Assembly: GCA_041391665.1 (NCBI GenBank)
Contig: JAWKNO010000001.1
Coordinates: 992,001 to 1,056,000 of the forward strand
DNA from: Bacteroidia bacterium
GTDB taxonomy: Bacteria; Bacteroidota; Bacteroidia; J057
DNA length: 64,000 nt
Direction of reading: 5' to 3'
Shown: positions 43,856 to 51,206 of the stretch, in pieces
Layout of the letters: each line of letters opens with the position of its first letter
Position numbering within the stretch: position 1 is the first letter of the stretch
Notes under the pieces: generated by a model
What the model saw: only the letters and a program-made list of their open reading frames with translations
What the model was told of the DNA's origin: nothing
Database searches by the model: none
Translations under genes and position numbers: made by a program

Positions 43856-46060
43856 ATGCGTTTTGTAAGGATTTTTTTGCTGTTGATTTCCGTTTTTTCT
43901 CTTGGAAATCTGTATTCCCAGACACCAGTTACGATTCCCGTTGAAACCAATGACTATGCGCTGGTATTGCAGACAGATGATCACCAGCGGGTAAATACCG
44001 TTTATTTTGGCAAAAAACTCCATTCTGCCACCGAGTACGCAACCATTTCCAGCCTCTACCGGATGAACGACAATAACGCCGGAATTTACACCAACGCCTA
44101 TACGCCTTCCGGTACCTTTAACCTGGTGGAGCCTGCACTTTCGATCGAACATGCCGACGGCAATCTCTCCACGGACCTGCATTATGTCAGCCATACAACT
44201 ACCTCACAGGGCGATAATGTGAGTCTGACAACCATTCACCTGAAAGATCCGCTTTATCCTGTGGAGGTGATGCTTTTCTACAAATCATACCACAAAGAAA
44301 ATGTCATCGAGCAGTGGGCAGAAATCAAAAATGGCGGAAAAAAAACCATCACACTCGAAAAATACGCATCAGCTAACCTCTATTTTACTTCCCAAAACTA
44401 CTACCTCCGGCACTACCATGGCAACTGGGCGCGGGAAATGAAACCCGAAGAAACGCTGTTGACAGCCGGAATTAAAACCCTCGACTCCAAACTCGGCAGC
44501 CGCGCCAATCTGTACCAGCCGCCTACATTTTCGGTTTCATTTGATCGCCCGGCTACAGAGGAAGACGGAAAAGTAATGCTCGGCACATTGGCATGGTCAG
44601 GCAATTTTAAAATGGATTTTGAAGTTGATTCTTATCACAACCTGCGCCTCATCGCCGGTATTAATCCTTTTTCCTCCGAATATGGGCTGAAGGCAGGCGA
44701 AACTTTTCAGACTCCGGCATTTATCTACACCTACTCCGAGCAGGGAACCGGTCAGGCGGGCCTTCAGATGCACAACTGGGCGAGAGATTACCGTATTCCC
44801 GATGGGAATGGTTCGCGCCTTACCCTGCTCAACAACTGGGAGGCGACATACTTTGACTTTGATGAAAACAAACTGGTCGGACTGTTTCAGGGAGCAAAAA
44901 AACTGGGAGTAGATATGTTTTTGCTCGATGACGGCTGGTTTGGCAACAAATACCCCCGCAACGGCGACAACGCCGGACTGGGCGACTGGCAGGAAAACCG
45001 CAAAAAACTTCCCCACGGCATCGGTTATCTGGTAGCAGAGGCCGAAAAAGCCGGGGTAAAATTTGGTATCTGGGTCGAACCAGAAATGGTCAATCCTAAA
45101 AGCGAATTATATGAAAAACATCCCGAATGGGTGATCCGCGAGCCGGAAAGACCGGAGCAATACTTCCGCAACCAACTGGTGCTGGATCTGTCCAATCCTG
45201 CGGTTCAAAATTTTGTGTATAGTGTATTGGATACTCTTTTCACCGAAAATCCCACGCTGGCTTTTGTGAAGTGGGACTGCAACGCGGTGATGTTTAATGC
45301 CCATTCGGCTTACCTGGAAAAAAAGGGGGAAAAACAGTCGCATCTTTATGTGGACTATGTAAAAGGGCTGTACAGCGTGTTGGAAAGACTCCGCGCCAAA
45401 TACCCGAAAGTGCCGATGATGTTGTGTTCGGGTGGGGGAGGAAGAGTAGATTATGAAGCACTGAAATACTTCACGGAATTTTGGCTCAGCGACAATACCG
45501 ATCCGCTGGAGAGAGTGTTTATTCAGTGGGAATATTCATTTTTTTACCCGATGATCTCGCAGTGCAATCACGTGACAGACTGGAGCAAAGTGGGGCTGAA
45601 ATACCGGACAGATGTAGCGATGATGGGCAAACTCGGCTACGATATAGTGGTAGATCAACTGGACGAAAAAGATTTGCAGTTTAGTCAGGAAGCGGTGAAA
45701 AATTACCAGTCCATCAGCGATGTAGTCTGGCATGGCGATTTTTACCGGCTGGTGAGTCCGTGGGAAAATCCGTTTGCCTCGATGATGAGTGTGAGCAAAA
45801 ACCAGGATAGGGCGGTGGTGTTTAATTACCTGGTAACCAACCGGTTTGACTTCACCTATTCCACTCTGCCGGTGAAACTAAAGGGCCTTGATCTCGCAAA
45901 AAAATACCGACTGAAGGAATTAAATGTTTACCCCGGCACGCGGTCATTGATAGATACGGAAGCCATTTATTCAGGAGAATTTCTGATGAATGTAGGATTT
46001 AATCCAACCATGAGCCTGCGGCGGACGAGCGTGATTGTGGAAGTAGAGGAGGTGAAGTAA
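43856..46060 (+). CDS. GH36 alpha-galactosidase
   Basis: 734 residues with a signal peptide (FLLLISVFSLGNLYSQ). N-terminal beta-sandwich about 25-320, TIM barrel about 330-640, C-terminal beta domain to the end. The catalytic residues are visible: nucleophile Asp474 in KWDCN and acid/base Asp546 in LSDNTDPLER. Substrate-site motifs include FLLDDGWFG, GIWVEPEMVNP and CSGGGGRVDYEALKY. It removes alpha-1,6-linked galactose from oligosaccharides such as melibiose or raffinose in the periplasm. It is monocistronic and flanked on both sides by dispersed palindromic repeats (43748-43813 and 46077-46154). Confidence 0.95.
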   Translation: MRFVRIFLLLISVFSLGNLYSQTPVTIPVETNDYALVLQTDDHQRVNTVYFGKKLHSATEYATISSLYRMNDNNAGIYTNAYTPSGTFNLVEPALSIEHADGNLSTDLHYVSHTTTSQGDNVSLTTIHLKDPLYPVEVMLFYKSYHKENVIEQWAEIKNGGKKTITLEKYASANLYFTSQNYYLRHYHGNWAREMKPEETLLTAGIKTLDSKLGSRANLYQPPTFSVSFDRPATEEDGKVMLGTLAWSGNFKMDFEVDSYHNLRLIAGINPFSSEYGLKAGETFQTPAFIYTYSEQGTGQAGLQMHNWARDYRIPDGNGSRLTLLNNWEATYFDFDENKLVGLFQGAKKLGVDMFLLDDGWFGNKYPRNGDNAGLGDWQENRKKLPHGIGYLVAEAEKAGVKFGIWVEPEMVNPKSELYEKHPEWVIREPERPEQYFRNQLVLDLSNPAVQNFVYSVLDTLFTENPTLAFVKWDCNAVMFNAHSAYLEKKGEKQSHLYVDYVKGLYSVLERLRAKYPKVPMMLCSGGGGRVDYEALKYFTEFWLSDNTDPLERVFIQWEYSFFYPMISQCNHVTDWSKVGLKYRTDVAMMGKLGYDIVVDQLDEKDLQFSQEAVKNYQSISDVVWHGDFYRLVSPWENPFASMMSVSKNQDRAVVFNYLVTNRFDFTYSTLPVKLKGLDLAKKYRLKELNVYPGTRSLIDTEAIYSGEFLMNVGFNPTMSLRRTSVIVEVEEVK

Positions 46061-46076
46061 ATTTACGGAGAATTGG

Positions 46077-46154
46077 AAATAACCACGGAGAACACGGAGA
46101 ACACGGAGAACACGGAGAATTTTTTAATACCCTCCGTGTTTCTCTGTGGTTAAA
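46077..46154. repeat. Palindromic repeat with tandem CACGGAGAA units
   Basis: AACCACGGAGAA is followed by three more 9-bp CACGGAGAA copies (up to about 46119), then an AT spacer, then CTCCGTGTTTCTCTGTGGTT (46131-46150) as the inverse complement. The whole can fold into a long hairpin with a stem near 20 bp. Repeats of this CACGGAGAA/CACAGAG style occur scattered in Bacteroidota genomes. Placed right after the GH36 stop codon, it may end that transcript. Confidence 0.75.
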
Positions 46155-46254
46155 ACTCAATTTTGAAGAAGTAATGCACAGGTTTTAATATTACATCCGC
46201 TTTATTTATTCCATCTTCTCACAAAAAACAATAAATTCGGTCAACCAATGACCT

Positions 46255-48006
46255 ATGAATCACGCCTCACGCTATCTGCTTACTGCTACCGGCAAAATCC
46301 TGCTGCTTTTTCTTGCTTTCAGCCTCCTACATTGTGCTCCTGAACACGGTCTCCCACCCGGCGACCCCGACAATGGCGGTCTCCTCCTTCCCGACGGCTT
46401 TGAAGCCGTGGTTGTGGTGGACAGCGTGCCCGGAAAAGTCCGCCATCTGGCGGTCAATACCAATGGCTACATTTACGCCAAAATCCGCTTCTCCGATGAG
46501 AAGGGTGGGGTAGTCGCCCTCCGCGACAACGACTACGACGGCAAAGCCGACGAAATGGAATTTTTTGGTAAATACCCCCATGAGGGGAAGTGGAGTCTGC
46601 AAACCGGTGCCCGCATCTACAACGGCTACCTTTACTTTACCACCGAACTCGAAGTATTTCGGATGAAACTTCCCCGCTGGGGACTCGTGCCGACAGGCGA
46701 GATGGAACTCGTCATCAAAGACGACCATGAGCACGGACGGCACGAACATATAGCCAAACCCATTACTTTTGACAATCAGGGGCATATTTACGTTCCTTTC
46801 GGCGCGCCTTCCAATGCCTGTCAGGAACCCAAACGCACCCCTGAAAAACCAGGCCTCGATCCATGTCCGCAGTTGGAAGACCACGCAGGCATCTGGCGGT
46901 TTGACGCAAACAAACTCAACCAGACACAAAAAGACGGATACAGATTTGCCACCGGCATTCGCAGCGTGGTAGGGCTGGACTGGAATTTCCAGGACAGCCA
47001 GCTTTACGTCGTGCTTCACGGGCGTGACGACTTGTTGCGGTTGTGGCCGAAAGTCTATTCTCCCTGGCAGAGCGCGGTTCTGCCTGCGGAAGAATTTGTA
47101 CGAGCAACAGAAGGATCAAATTTTGGCTGGCCTTATTGCTATTACGACCAGATTCAGGGCAAAAAAGTGCTGGGCCCGGAATATGGTGGCGATGGGATAA
47201 AAGTGGAGCGATGTGCAGATTTTGACGATCCGCTGATCGGTTTCCCAGGGCATTGGGCGCCCAACGATATGATGTTTTACACCGGGGAGATGTTTCCGGA
47301 GCGGTATAAAAGCGGCGCGTTTATAGCGTTTCACGGCTCTACGAATCGCGCGCCGTATCCGCAGTCGGGGTATTTTGTAGCATTTGTGCCTTTTGAGAAC
47401 GGCAATCCTACGGGCGAATGGGAGATATTTGCCGACGGATTTGCAGGCGTTGATCCGATTGTAAGCGTGAGTGATGCCGTTTATCGACCCATGGGCCTGG
47501 CGATGGGGCCGGATGGATCGCTGTACATCGGCGACACCGAAAAAGGCAAAATCTGGCGGGTGATGTATAAAGGAGACAAAGCGGCATTTGGCAGCAGTGA
47601 ACTGGCGGCGATGGAAGCCCGCAAAAAAATGTCGCATATCCGCACGCCGGATCAGATCGAAGACAATTTGCAGAGAGACGAAACAGCACCCGGGGCTGCC
47701 ACATATTTCCAGTATTGCGGTATATGTCATCAGGCCAACGGCGAAGGCGCATCGGGGCGATTCCCCCCGCTTAAAGGCACCGAGTGGGTAACCGGCGACA
47801 AAGATCGGCTGATCGGCATCGTCCTCAACGGAGTAGAGGAACCCCTCGAAGTCAACGGCGAGACCTACACCAATCCTATGCCCCAGCACAGCTTCCTCAG
47901 CGACAAAGAGCTAGCCGATGTACTCACCTACATCCGCAGCAACTTTGGAAATGAGGCGGAGGCGGTGACGGAGAAGGAGGTGAAGGCAGTGAGGGGGCGG
48001 AAATAA
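46255..48006 (+). CDS. Sorbosone dehydrogenase-like beta-propeller lipoprotein fused to cytochrome c
   Basis: 583 residues. A lipoprotein signal (LLLFLAFSLLHC) is followed by a six-bladed propeller of the soluble glucose/sorbosone dehydrogenase family (about 40-440): HLAVNTNGYIYAKIRF, GIRSVVGLDWNFQDSQLYVVLHGRDDL, FGWPYCYYD, and GLAMGPDGSLYIGDTEKGKIWRV. The C-terminal cytochrome c domain (about 475-575) has YCGICHQANGEG (Cys488, Cys491, His492) and an axial Met near PMPQHS. It likely oxidises a sugar or aldose outside the inner membrane and passes electrons through its own haem. PQQ use is expected for the family but cannot be shown here. It is the first gene after the repeat and stands alone. 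Confidence 0.88.
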   Translation: MNHASRYLLTATGKILLLFLAFSLLHCAPEHGLPPGDPDNGGLLLPDGFEAVVVVDSVPGKVRHLAVNTNGYIYAKIRFSDEKGGVVALRDNDYDGKADEMEFFGKYPHEGKWSLQTGARIYNGYLYFTTELEVFRMKLPRWGLVPTGEMELVIKDDHEHGRHEHIAKPITFDNQGHIYVPFGAPSNACQEPKRTPEKPGLDPCPQLEDHAGIWRFDANKLNQTQKDGYRFATGIRSVVGLDWNFQDSQLYVVLHGRDDLLRLWPKVYSPWQSAVLPAEEFVRATEGSNFGWPYCYYDQIQGKKVLGPEYGGDGIKVERCADFDDPLIGFPGHWAPNDMMFYTGEMFPERYKSGAFIAFHGSTNRAPYPQSGYFVAFVPFENGNPTGEWEIFADGFAGVDPIVSVSDAVYRPMGLAMGPDGSLYIGDTEKGKIWRVMYKGDKAAFGSSELAAMEARKKMSHIRTPDQIEDNLQRDETAPGAATYFQYCGICHQANGEGASGRFPPLKGTEWVTGDKDRLIGIVLNGVEEPLEVNGETYTNPMPQHSFLSDKELADVLTYIRSNFGNEAEAVTEKEVKAVRGRK

Positions 48007-48117
48007 CCGGAGGTATAAAGAAAGAGTAGACTAAATCTACATTATAAACAACTCTATATGCTAAAAATATTATATTTTTTTTTGGCTCAAAAGTAAACCA
48101 TTTGATAAATATTTAAT

Positions 48118-48132
48118 TATATTTGTTCAAAT
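48118..48132 (+). promoter_or_regulatory. -7 element overlapped by a palindrome before the HTH-peptidase gene
   Basis: TATATTTG (48118-48125) is a perfect match to the Bacteroidota -7 consensus. It overlaps ATTTGTTCAAAT (48121-48132), a 12-bp palindrome with arms ATTTG/CAAAT, 13 bases before the ATG at 48145. No TTG at the ideal distance is seen (nearest TTTG 48101-48104). Autorepression by the HTH protein encoded downstream would fit. Confidence 0.4.
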
Positions 48133-48144
48133 AATGGCTCTTTT

Positions 48145-49383
48145 ATGGACAATACTAAAAAAAATATCTATTCAGGCGATGATGATGACCTTTTAATGCA
48201 GGAGATATATAAGTACCTCGGGGAGGATTTGGAGATCAATCTAAAGACCTTGATGGAAAATAAAAAGGTGCAGTTTGGGATTTCTTCAGACCGGCAATTG
48301 AGTCAAATAATTGGGATTGACCGAAATACTATAGGGCGTATATTAAACGGGGAGGTGCAAAAAGTTGATATATTGTCAATTTTAAAAATCAACCAATTTT
48401 TAGGCATTCCCTTAAATCGGTTGATTCAGATTTATGTGGCTTCAATGCAATCAGGCTCAGTCGCGGAATTAGAAGCCGTGCGAAAGAAAACATTTATTAT
48501 CGAAAATTTTGACCTCAATTCTTTAAAAAAAATTGGGTTCATCGAAACTACAACCGATTTTGATCAAATAGAACACCGAATTTGTAGTTTTTTTGGTCTT
48601 GAAAGCCTTTTCCAATTCAAACAGGAGATCGGAAATGTCTTATTCAGCCGCACCAAAAACGCATCAGATGACAAAATTCGTGAGTTTTGGGTCAGATGCG
48701 CCTTTACGCAGTTTGAAAGAATCAATAATCCCAACAATTTTGAAGCGACTCTGGTTGAAAAATTCGCTACTAAAATACGGCTTCACACCCGGCAGGAAGA
48801 AACTGGTTTGATAACGGTTCTTCGGGCTTTATATTCTTTGGGTGTGACGGTAATTGTGCAATCCTATCTTTCAAAGATTCAGATTCGGGGAGCGACATTT
48901 TCAGTAAATGGAAAACCCTGTATTGTTATTACCGACTATCGGAAATCATATGATACCCTATGGTTTTCGCTGATGCATGAATTGGCTCACGTTATCTATG
49001 ACTTTGAAGATATTAAGTCAATGAAATACCATCTAACAGGAGGGATTCCGGATTTATTTATTACGGAAGAGCAAGAAGGAGTAGCTGATTATTTTGCCCG
49101 ACAATTACTGGTGTCCGATGATAAACTAAACTATATATTACCGTTTATAGACACCCCAACTATTGTAAATGATTATGCAAAAAAAATAGGTGTTCACCCA
49201 GCATTGATATATGGGTTTTATTGTTGGGATCAATCTTCCCGAGACAGAGAGATATACGCAAAATATGCTTCTTACATCCCTAAATCAACCCAAGCGGTTC
49301 GATTGATGAAATCAAATCCCTGGGAAAAAACCAATCTGTTTGAGCAGGTAGAATACATAAAAGCACAACTTCAAAATTTTTAA
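48145..49383 (+). CDS. Fused XRE-type HTH - ImmA/IrrE zinc metallopeptidase
   Basis: 412 residues. An acidic N-terminal tail is followed by a helix-turn-helix region (about 40-95: GISSDRQLSQIIGIDRNTIGRILNGEVQKVDILSI). A helical linker leads to an ImmA/IrrE peptidase domain (about 230-340) with the zinc site HELAH (His278, Glu279, His282) in LWFSLMHELAHVIYDF and the distal acidic residue in EEQEGVADYFARQLLV. Such proteins switch phage or defence genes by cleaving a repressor. Here DNA binding and protease are in one chain. It stands upstream of a 161-residue orphan gene (5-bp gap) and a CBASS operon, and CBASS operons are often controlled by separate HTH (CapH) and peptidase (CapP) proteins. 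Codon use is AT-rich, unlike the gene before it. Confidence 0.85.
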   Translation: MDNTKKNIYSGDDDDLLMQEIYKYLGEDLEINLKTLMENKKVQFGISSDRQLSQIIGIDRNTIGRILNGEVQKVDILSILKINQFLGIPLNRLIQIYVASMQSGSVAELEAVRKKTFIIENFDLNSLKKIGFIETTTDFDQIEHRICSFFGLESLFQFKQEIGNVLFSRTKNASDDKIREFWVRCAFTQFERINNPNNFEATLVEKFATKIRLHTRQEETGLITVLRALYSLGVTVIVQSYLSKIQIRGATFSVNGKPCIVITDYRKSYDTLWFSLMHELAHVIYDFEDIKSMKYHLTGGIPDLFITEEQEGVADYFARQLLVSDDKLNYILPFIDTPTIVNDYAKKIGVHPALIYGFYCWDQSSRDREIYAKYASYIPKSTQAVRLMKSNPWEKTNLFEQVEYIKAQLQNF

Positions 49384-49388
49384 TTTTT

Positions 49389-49874
49389 ATGGAAGAAAAT
49401 AAAAAGAAAACCCAACTGACTGCGGAAGAGAAACGCAAGAGGATTCAGGAATTGGCTGCGAGTCAAAAAGAGACGGCATCTCCCCAGTTATCACTTGATT
49501 TGGAGCTTGAAGATGAAGATGGGGAATTTGATACATCGGTTCTAAGGGACACCCAAAACCCGGAATTATCCTATAAACTCTATTATGAAATCAGAAGGCT
49601 TCTTATGTCTTATCTTCCAAAAGGATCCGAGCATAAAAAACTGCGAGGCTTTATCTATGAAGAGAAAAATATTTTTCTAAACCGGGGTAAACAAAAAGAT
49701 GCACAAGGTTTCAGAGGTAGTGATGGAAGAATGAGTTATATTAGTTCATCTTTGGAAATTGCGTTGGAGGCAGTCAAAGAATGGATCAAAACAGGACCAG
49801 AGCCAACAGCGATATGGGAAAAATTTAATGAATTGAACGAGAAGTTTAAAGAGGAGAAAGATGAGACTTCCTGA
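49389..49874 (+). CDS. Uncharacterised acidic protein co-encoded with the HTH-peptidase
   Basis: 161 residues. A highly charged helical N-terminus (MEENKKKTQLTAEEKRKRIQ) leads to an acidic run (DLELEDEDGEFD). The C-terminal part (about 55-150) has YKLYYEIRRLLMSYLPKG, KKLRGFIYEEKNIFLNRGKQK and SLEIALEAVKEWIK. No signal peptide or membrane segment is seen. It begins 5 bp after the HTH-peptidase stop, so the two are a unit; it might be a partner, substrate or toxin/antitoxin component. I do not recognise the family. Base composition matches the AT-rich island. Confidence 0.65.
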   Translation: MEENKKKTQLTAEEKRKRIQELAASQKETASPQLSLDLELEDEDGEFDTSVLRDTQNPELSYKLYYEIRRLLMSYLPKGSEHKKLRGFIYEEKNIFLNRGKQKDAQGFRGSDGRMSYISSSLEIALEAVKEWIKTGPEPTAIWEKFNELNEKFKEEKDETS

Positions 49875-49894
49875 CCAGTTATCATTAGGGAATT

Positions 49895-50110
49895 ATGTTT
49901 TTAAAATTGGATGTATTATACGATTCTTCAGAGCCAAAAACTTTTAAGCCACCCACGGCAGAGGAAATATCAGTTTACCTTGAGCGCAAATAAACCTACC
50001 TTGCCAAAGCGCTCGAAATTGCCCAACATATCGCAGATTGGAGTAAAATCGCCAAAAAACTCGCTTCTTTTGAAAGGCTGAAAAGATTTGCAGAAGAAGT
50101 GTGCGGGTGA
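49895..50110 (+). pseudogene. Small gene relic interrupted by an in-frame TAA
   Basis: One frame reads 32 codons from ATG 49895 (MFLKLDVLYDSSEP, then PPTAEEISVYLERK), meets TAA at 49991-49993, and goes on for 38 codons (TYLAKALEIAQHIADW, then SKIAKKLASFERLKRFAEEVCG) to TGA at 50108. The second half has coding-like, helical composition. A CAA-to-TAA change would explain the break. It may be the remnant of a small gene of the island. A second short ORF starting inside the previous stop region (49861) is read in another frame. Low to moderate confidence that it was ever one protein. Confidence 0.4.
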
Positions 50111-50140
50111 ATTAGGATGGTACCTGTACTGTTCCCAAAT

Positions 50141-50157
50141 AATGACAATTTGTCATT
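50141..50157. promoter_or_regulatory. Palindrome upstream of the CBASS operon
   Basis: AATGACAA-T-TTGTCATT is a perfect inverted repeat with 8-bp arms and a 1-base centre, 56 bases before the CD-NTase start at 50213. Size and symmetry are right for an HTH dimer. The HTH-peptidase at 48145 is the obvious candidate to bind here, by analogy with CapH. No copy was seen before that gene. Confidence 0.5.
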
Positions 50158-50179
50158 CTATGCTTTTTGGGCATAGCTA

Positions 50180-50207
50180 TTGAATTTAGTTATAAAAACT
50201 AAATTTA
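50180..50207 (+). promoter_or_regulatory. Probable CBASS promoter with inverted repeat over the spacer
   Basis: TTG (50180-50182) and TAAATTTA (50200-50207, one base off TAnnTTTG) are separated by 17 bases. The inverted repeat AATTTAGT (50183-50190) / ACTAAATT (50198-50205) covers the space between them, so a dimer bound here would block polymerase. The ATG of the CD-NTase is at 50213. Confidence 0.45.
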
Positions 50208-50212
50208 ATATC

Positions 50213-51199
50213 ATGTCCCAAACAAACTTCAACAAATTCCATGAAAAGATTCGTCTTACTTTTGAGGAATCAAGTGCTTTACGTGAAAAGCGTGATCTTT
50301 TAGTAGAAGAAATCCGCAAAGACATCAAAGCAAAATTTGACAGCCTACCCATCAAAACACCCAGATTTGAGGTTTTTAATCAGGGGAGTTATTATATAGG
50401 CACTGGGATCAAACCCTTACCCGATGAAGATTATGATATTGATATTGGATTGCAGTTTCATTTCACAAGAGAAGACCATAAACCCGTTGAGGTAAAACAG
50501 TGGATTTACGATGCCCTGTCAAAAAACCCCAACCGAAAGGTAGAGTTTAAAACTCCCTGTATCAGGGTACAGTACACAAAAAAGGGAGATGACTTGTTTC
50601 ATGTGGATATTGTAGCATACTGTGAAGGGCCTGGCTTTTTGAGCGACAAAAATCTCTATATAGCAAAGGGCAAGCTTAACTCTACGTCGGAAAATAAAAA
50701 ATGGGAAATATCACAGCCTCATGAACTCAAGAAGAAACTTGATAACAAATATTCGGGAGAAGATGCGCAACAATTTAAAAGAGTGATAAGATATTTAAAG
50801 CGGTGGAAGGATTTGCATTTTTCATCCAGTGGTTATGCGCGTCCGACCGGTATTGCCATTACGGCTTGTGCTTACAACTGGTTTAGTCCTTACACTGAAT
50901 ATAACTTCATAGGCGGAAAACGCACCTACAACGATGCACAGGCAATAAGAAATTTGGTAAGTTCAATGATATCCCATTTTGGATGGCCGAATGAAAGAAT
51001 AAGTGTCAAACTACCCGTAGAGCCGGGAAATGATTTATTTGAGAAAATGGGCAGCCAACAACACAAAGACTTGAAAACAAAACTTGAAAGACTTCGGAAT
51101 AATCTCGATGAAGCCATGCGATTGGAGCGAAATGGAGATATAGCAGGAGCGCGAAAATTGATGGTAAAAGAATTTGGTTCTGACTTTCCCGGTTCATAG
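50213..51199 (+). CDS. CBASS CD-NTase (cyclic oligonucleotide synthase)
   Basis: 328 residues from the ATG at 50213; a TTG at 50180 lies in the promoter and was rejected. The nucleotidyltransferase core is visible: QGSYYIGTGIKPLPDEDYDIDIGL with Gly58-Ser59 and the metal aspartates Asp75 and Asp77, and the third Asp122 in FHVDIVAY. A helical C-terminal half follows (RVIRYLKRWKDLHFSSSGYARPTGIAITACAYNWF). On phage infection such enzymes make a cyclic di- or trinucleotide that activates the effector. The next gene (7-bp gap) is an HNH-SAVED effector, so this is a minimal two-gene CBASS without the Cap2/Cap3 conjugation genes. Cap5-linked synthases are known to make 3',2'-cGAMP in some systems; that product here is inference. 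Confidence 0.93.
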   Translation: MSQTNFNKFHEKIRLTFEESSALREKRDLLVEEIRKDIKAKFDSLPIKTPRFEVFNQGSYYIGTGIKPLPDEDYDIDIGLQFHFTREDHKPVEVKQWIYDALSKNPNRKVEFKTPCIRVQYTKKGDDLFHVDIVAYCEGPGFLSDKNLYIAKGKLNSTSENKKWEISQPHELKKKLDNKYSGEDAQQFKRVIRYLKRWKDLHFSSSGYARPTGIAITACAYNWFSPYTEYNFIGGKRTYNDAQAIRNLVSSMISHFGWPNERISVKLPVEPGNDLFEKMGSQQHKDLKTKLERLRNNLDEAMRLERNGDIAGARKLMVKEFGSDFPGS

Positions 51200-51206
51200 G
51201 TAAATC

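Noticed and set aside
46077..46154. CRISPR-like tandem repeat
   Set aside because: Units are 9 bp with no spacers and form a hairpin; this is a dispersed palindromic repeat, not a CRISPR array, and no cas gene is near.
46327..47019. 230-codon open frame on the reverse strand
   Set aside because: Opposite to the sorbosone dehydrogenase-like gene; Val/His-rich shadow.
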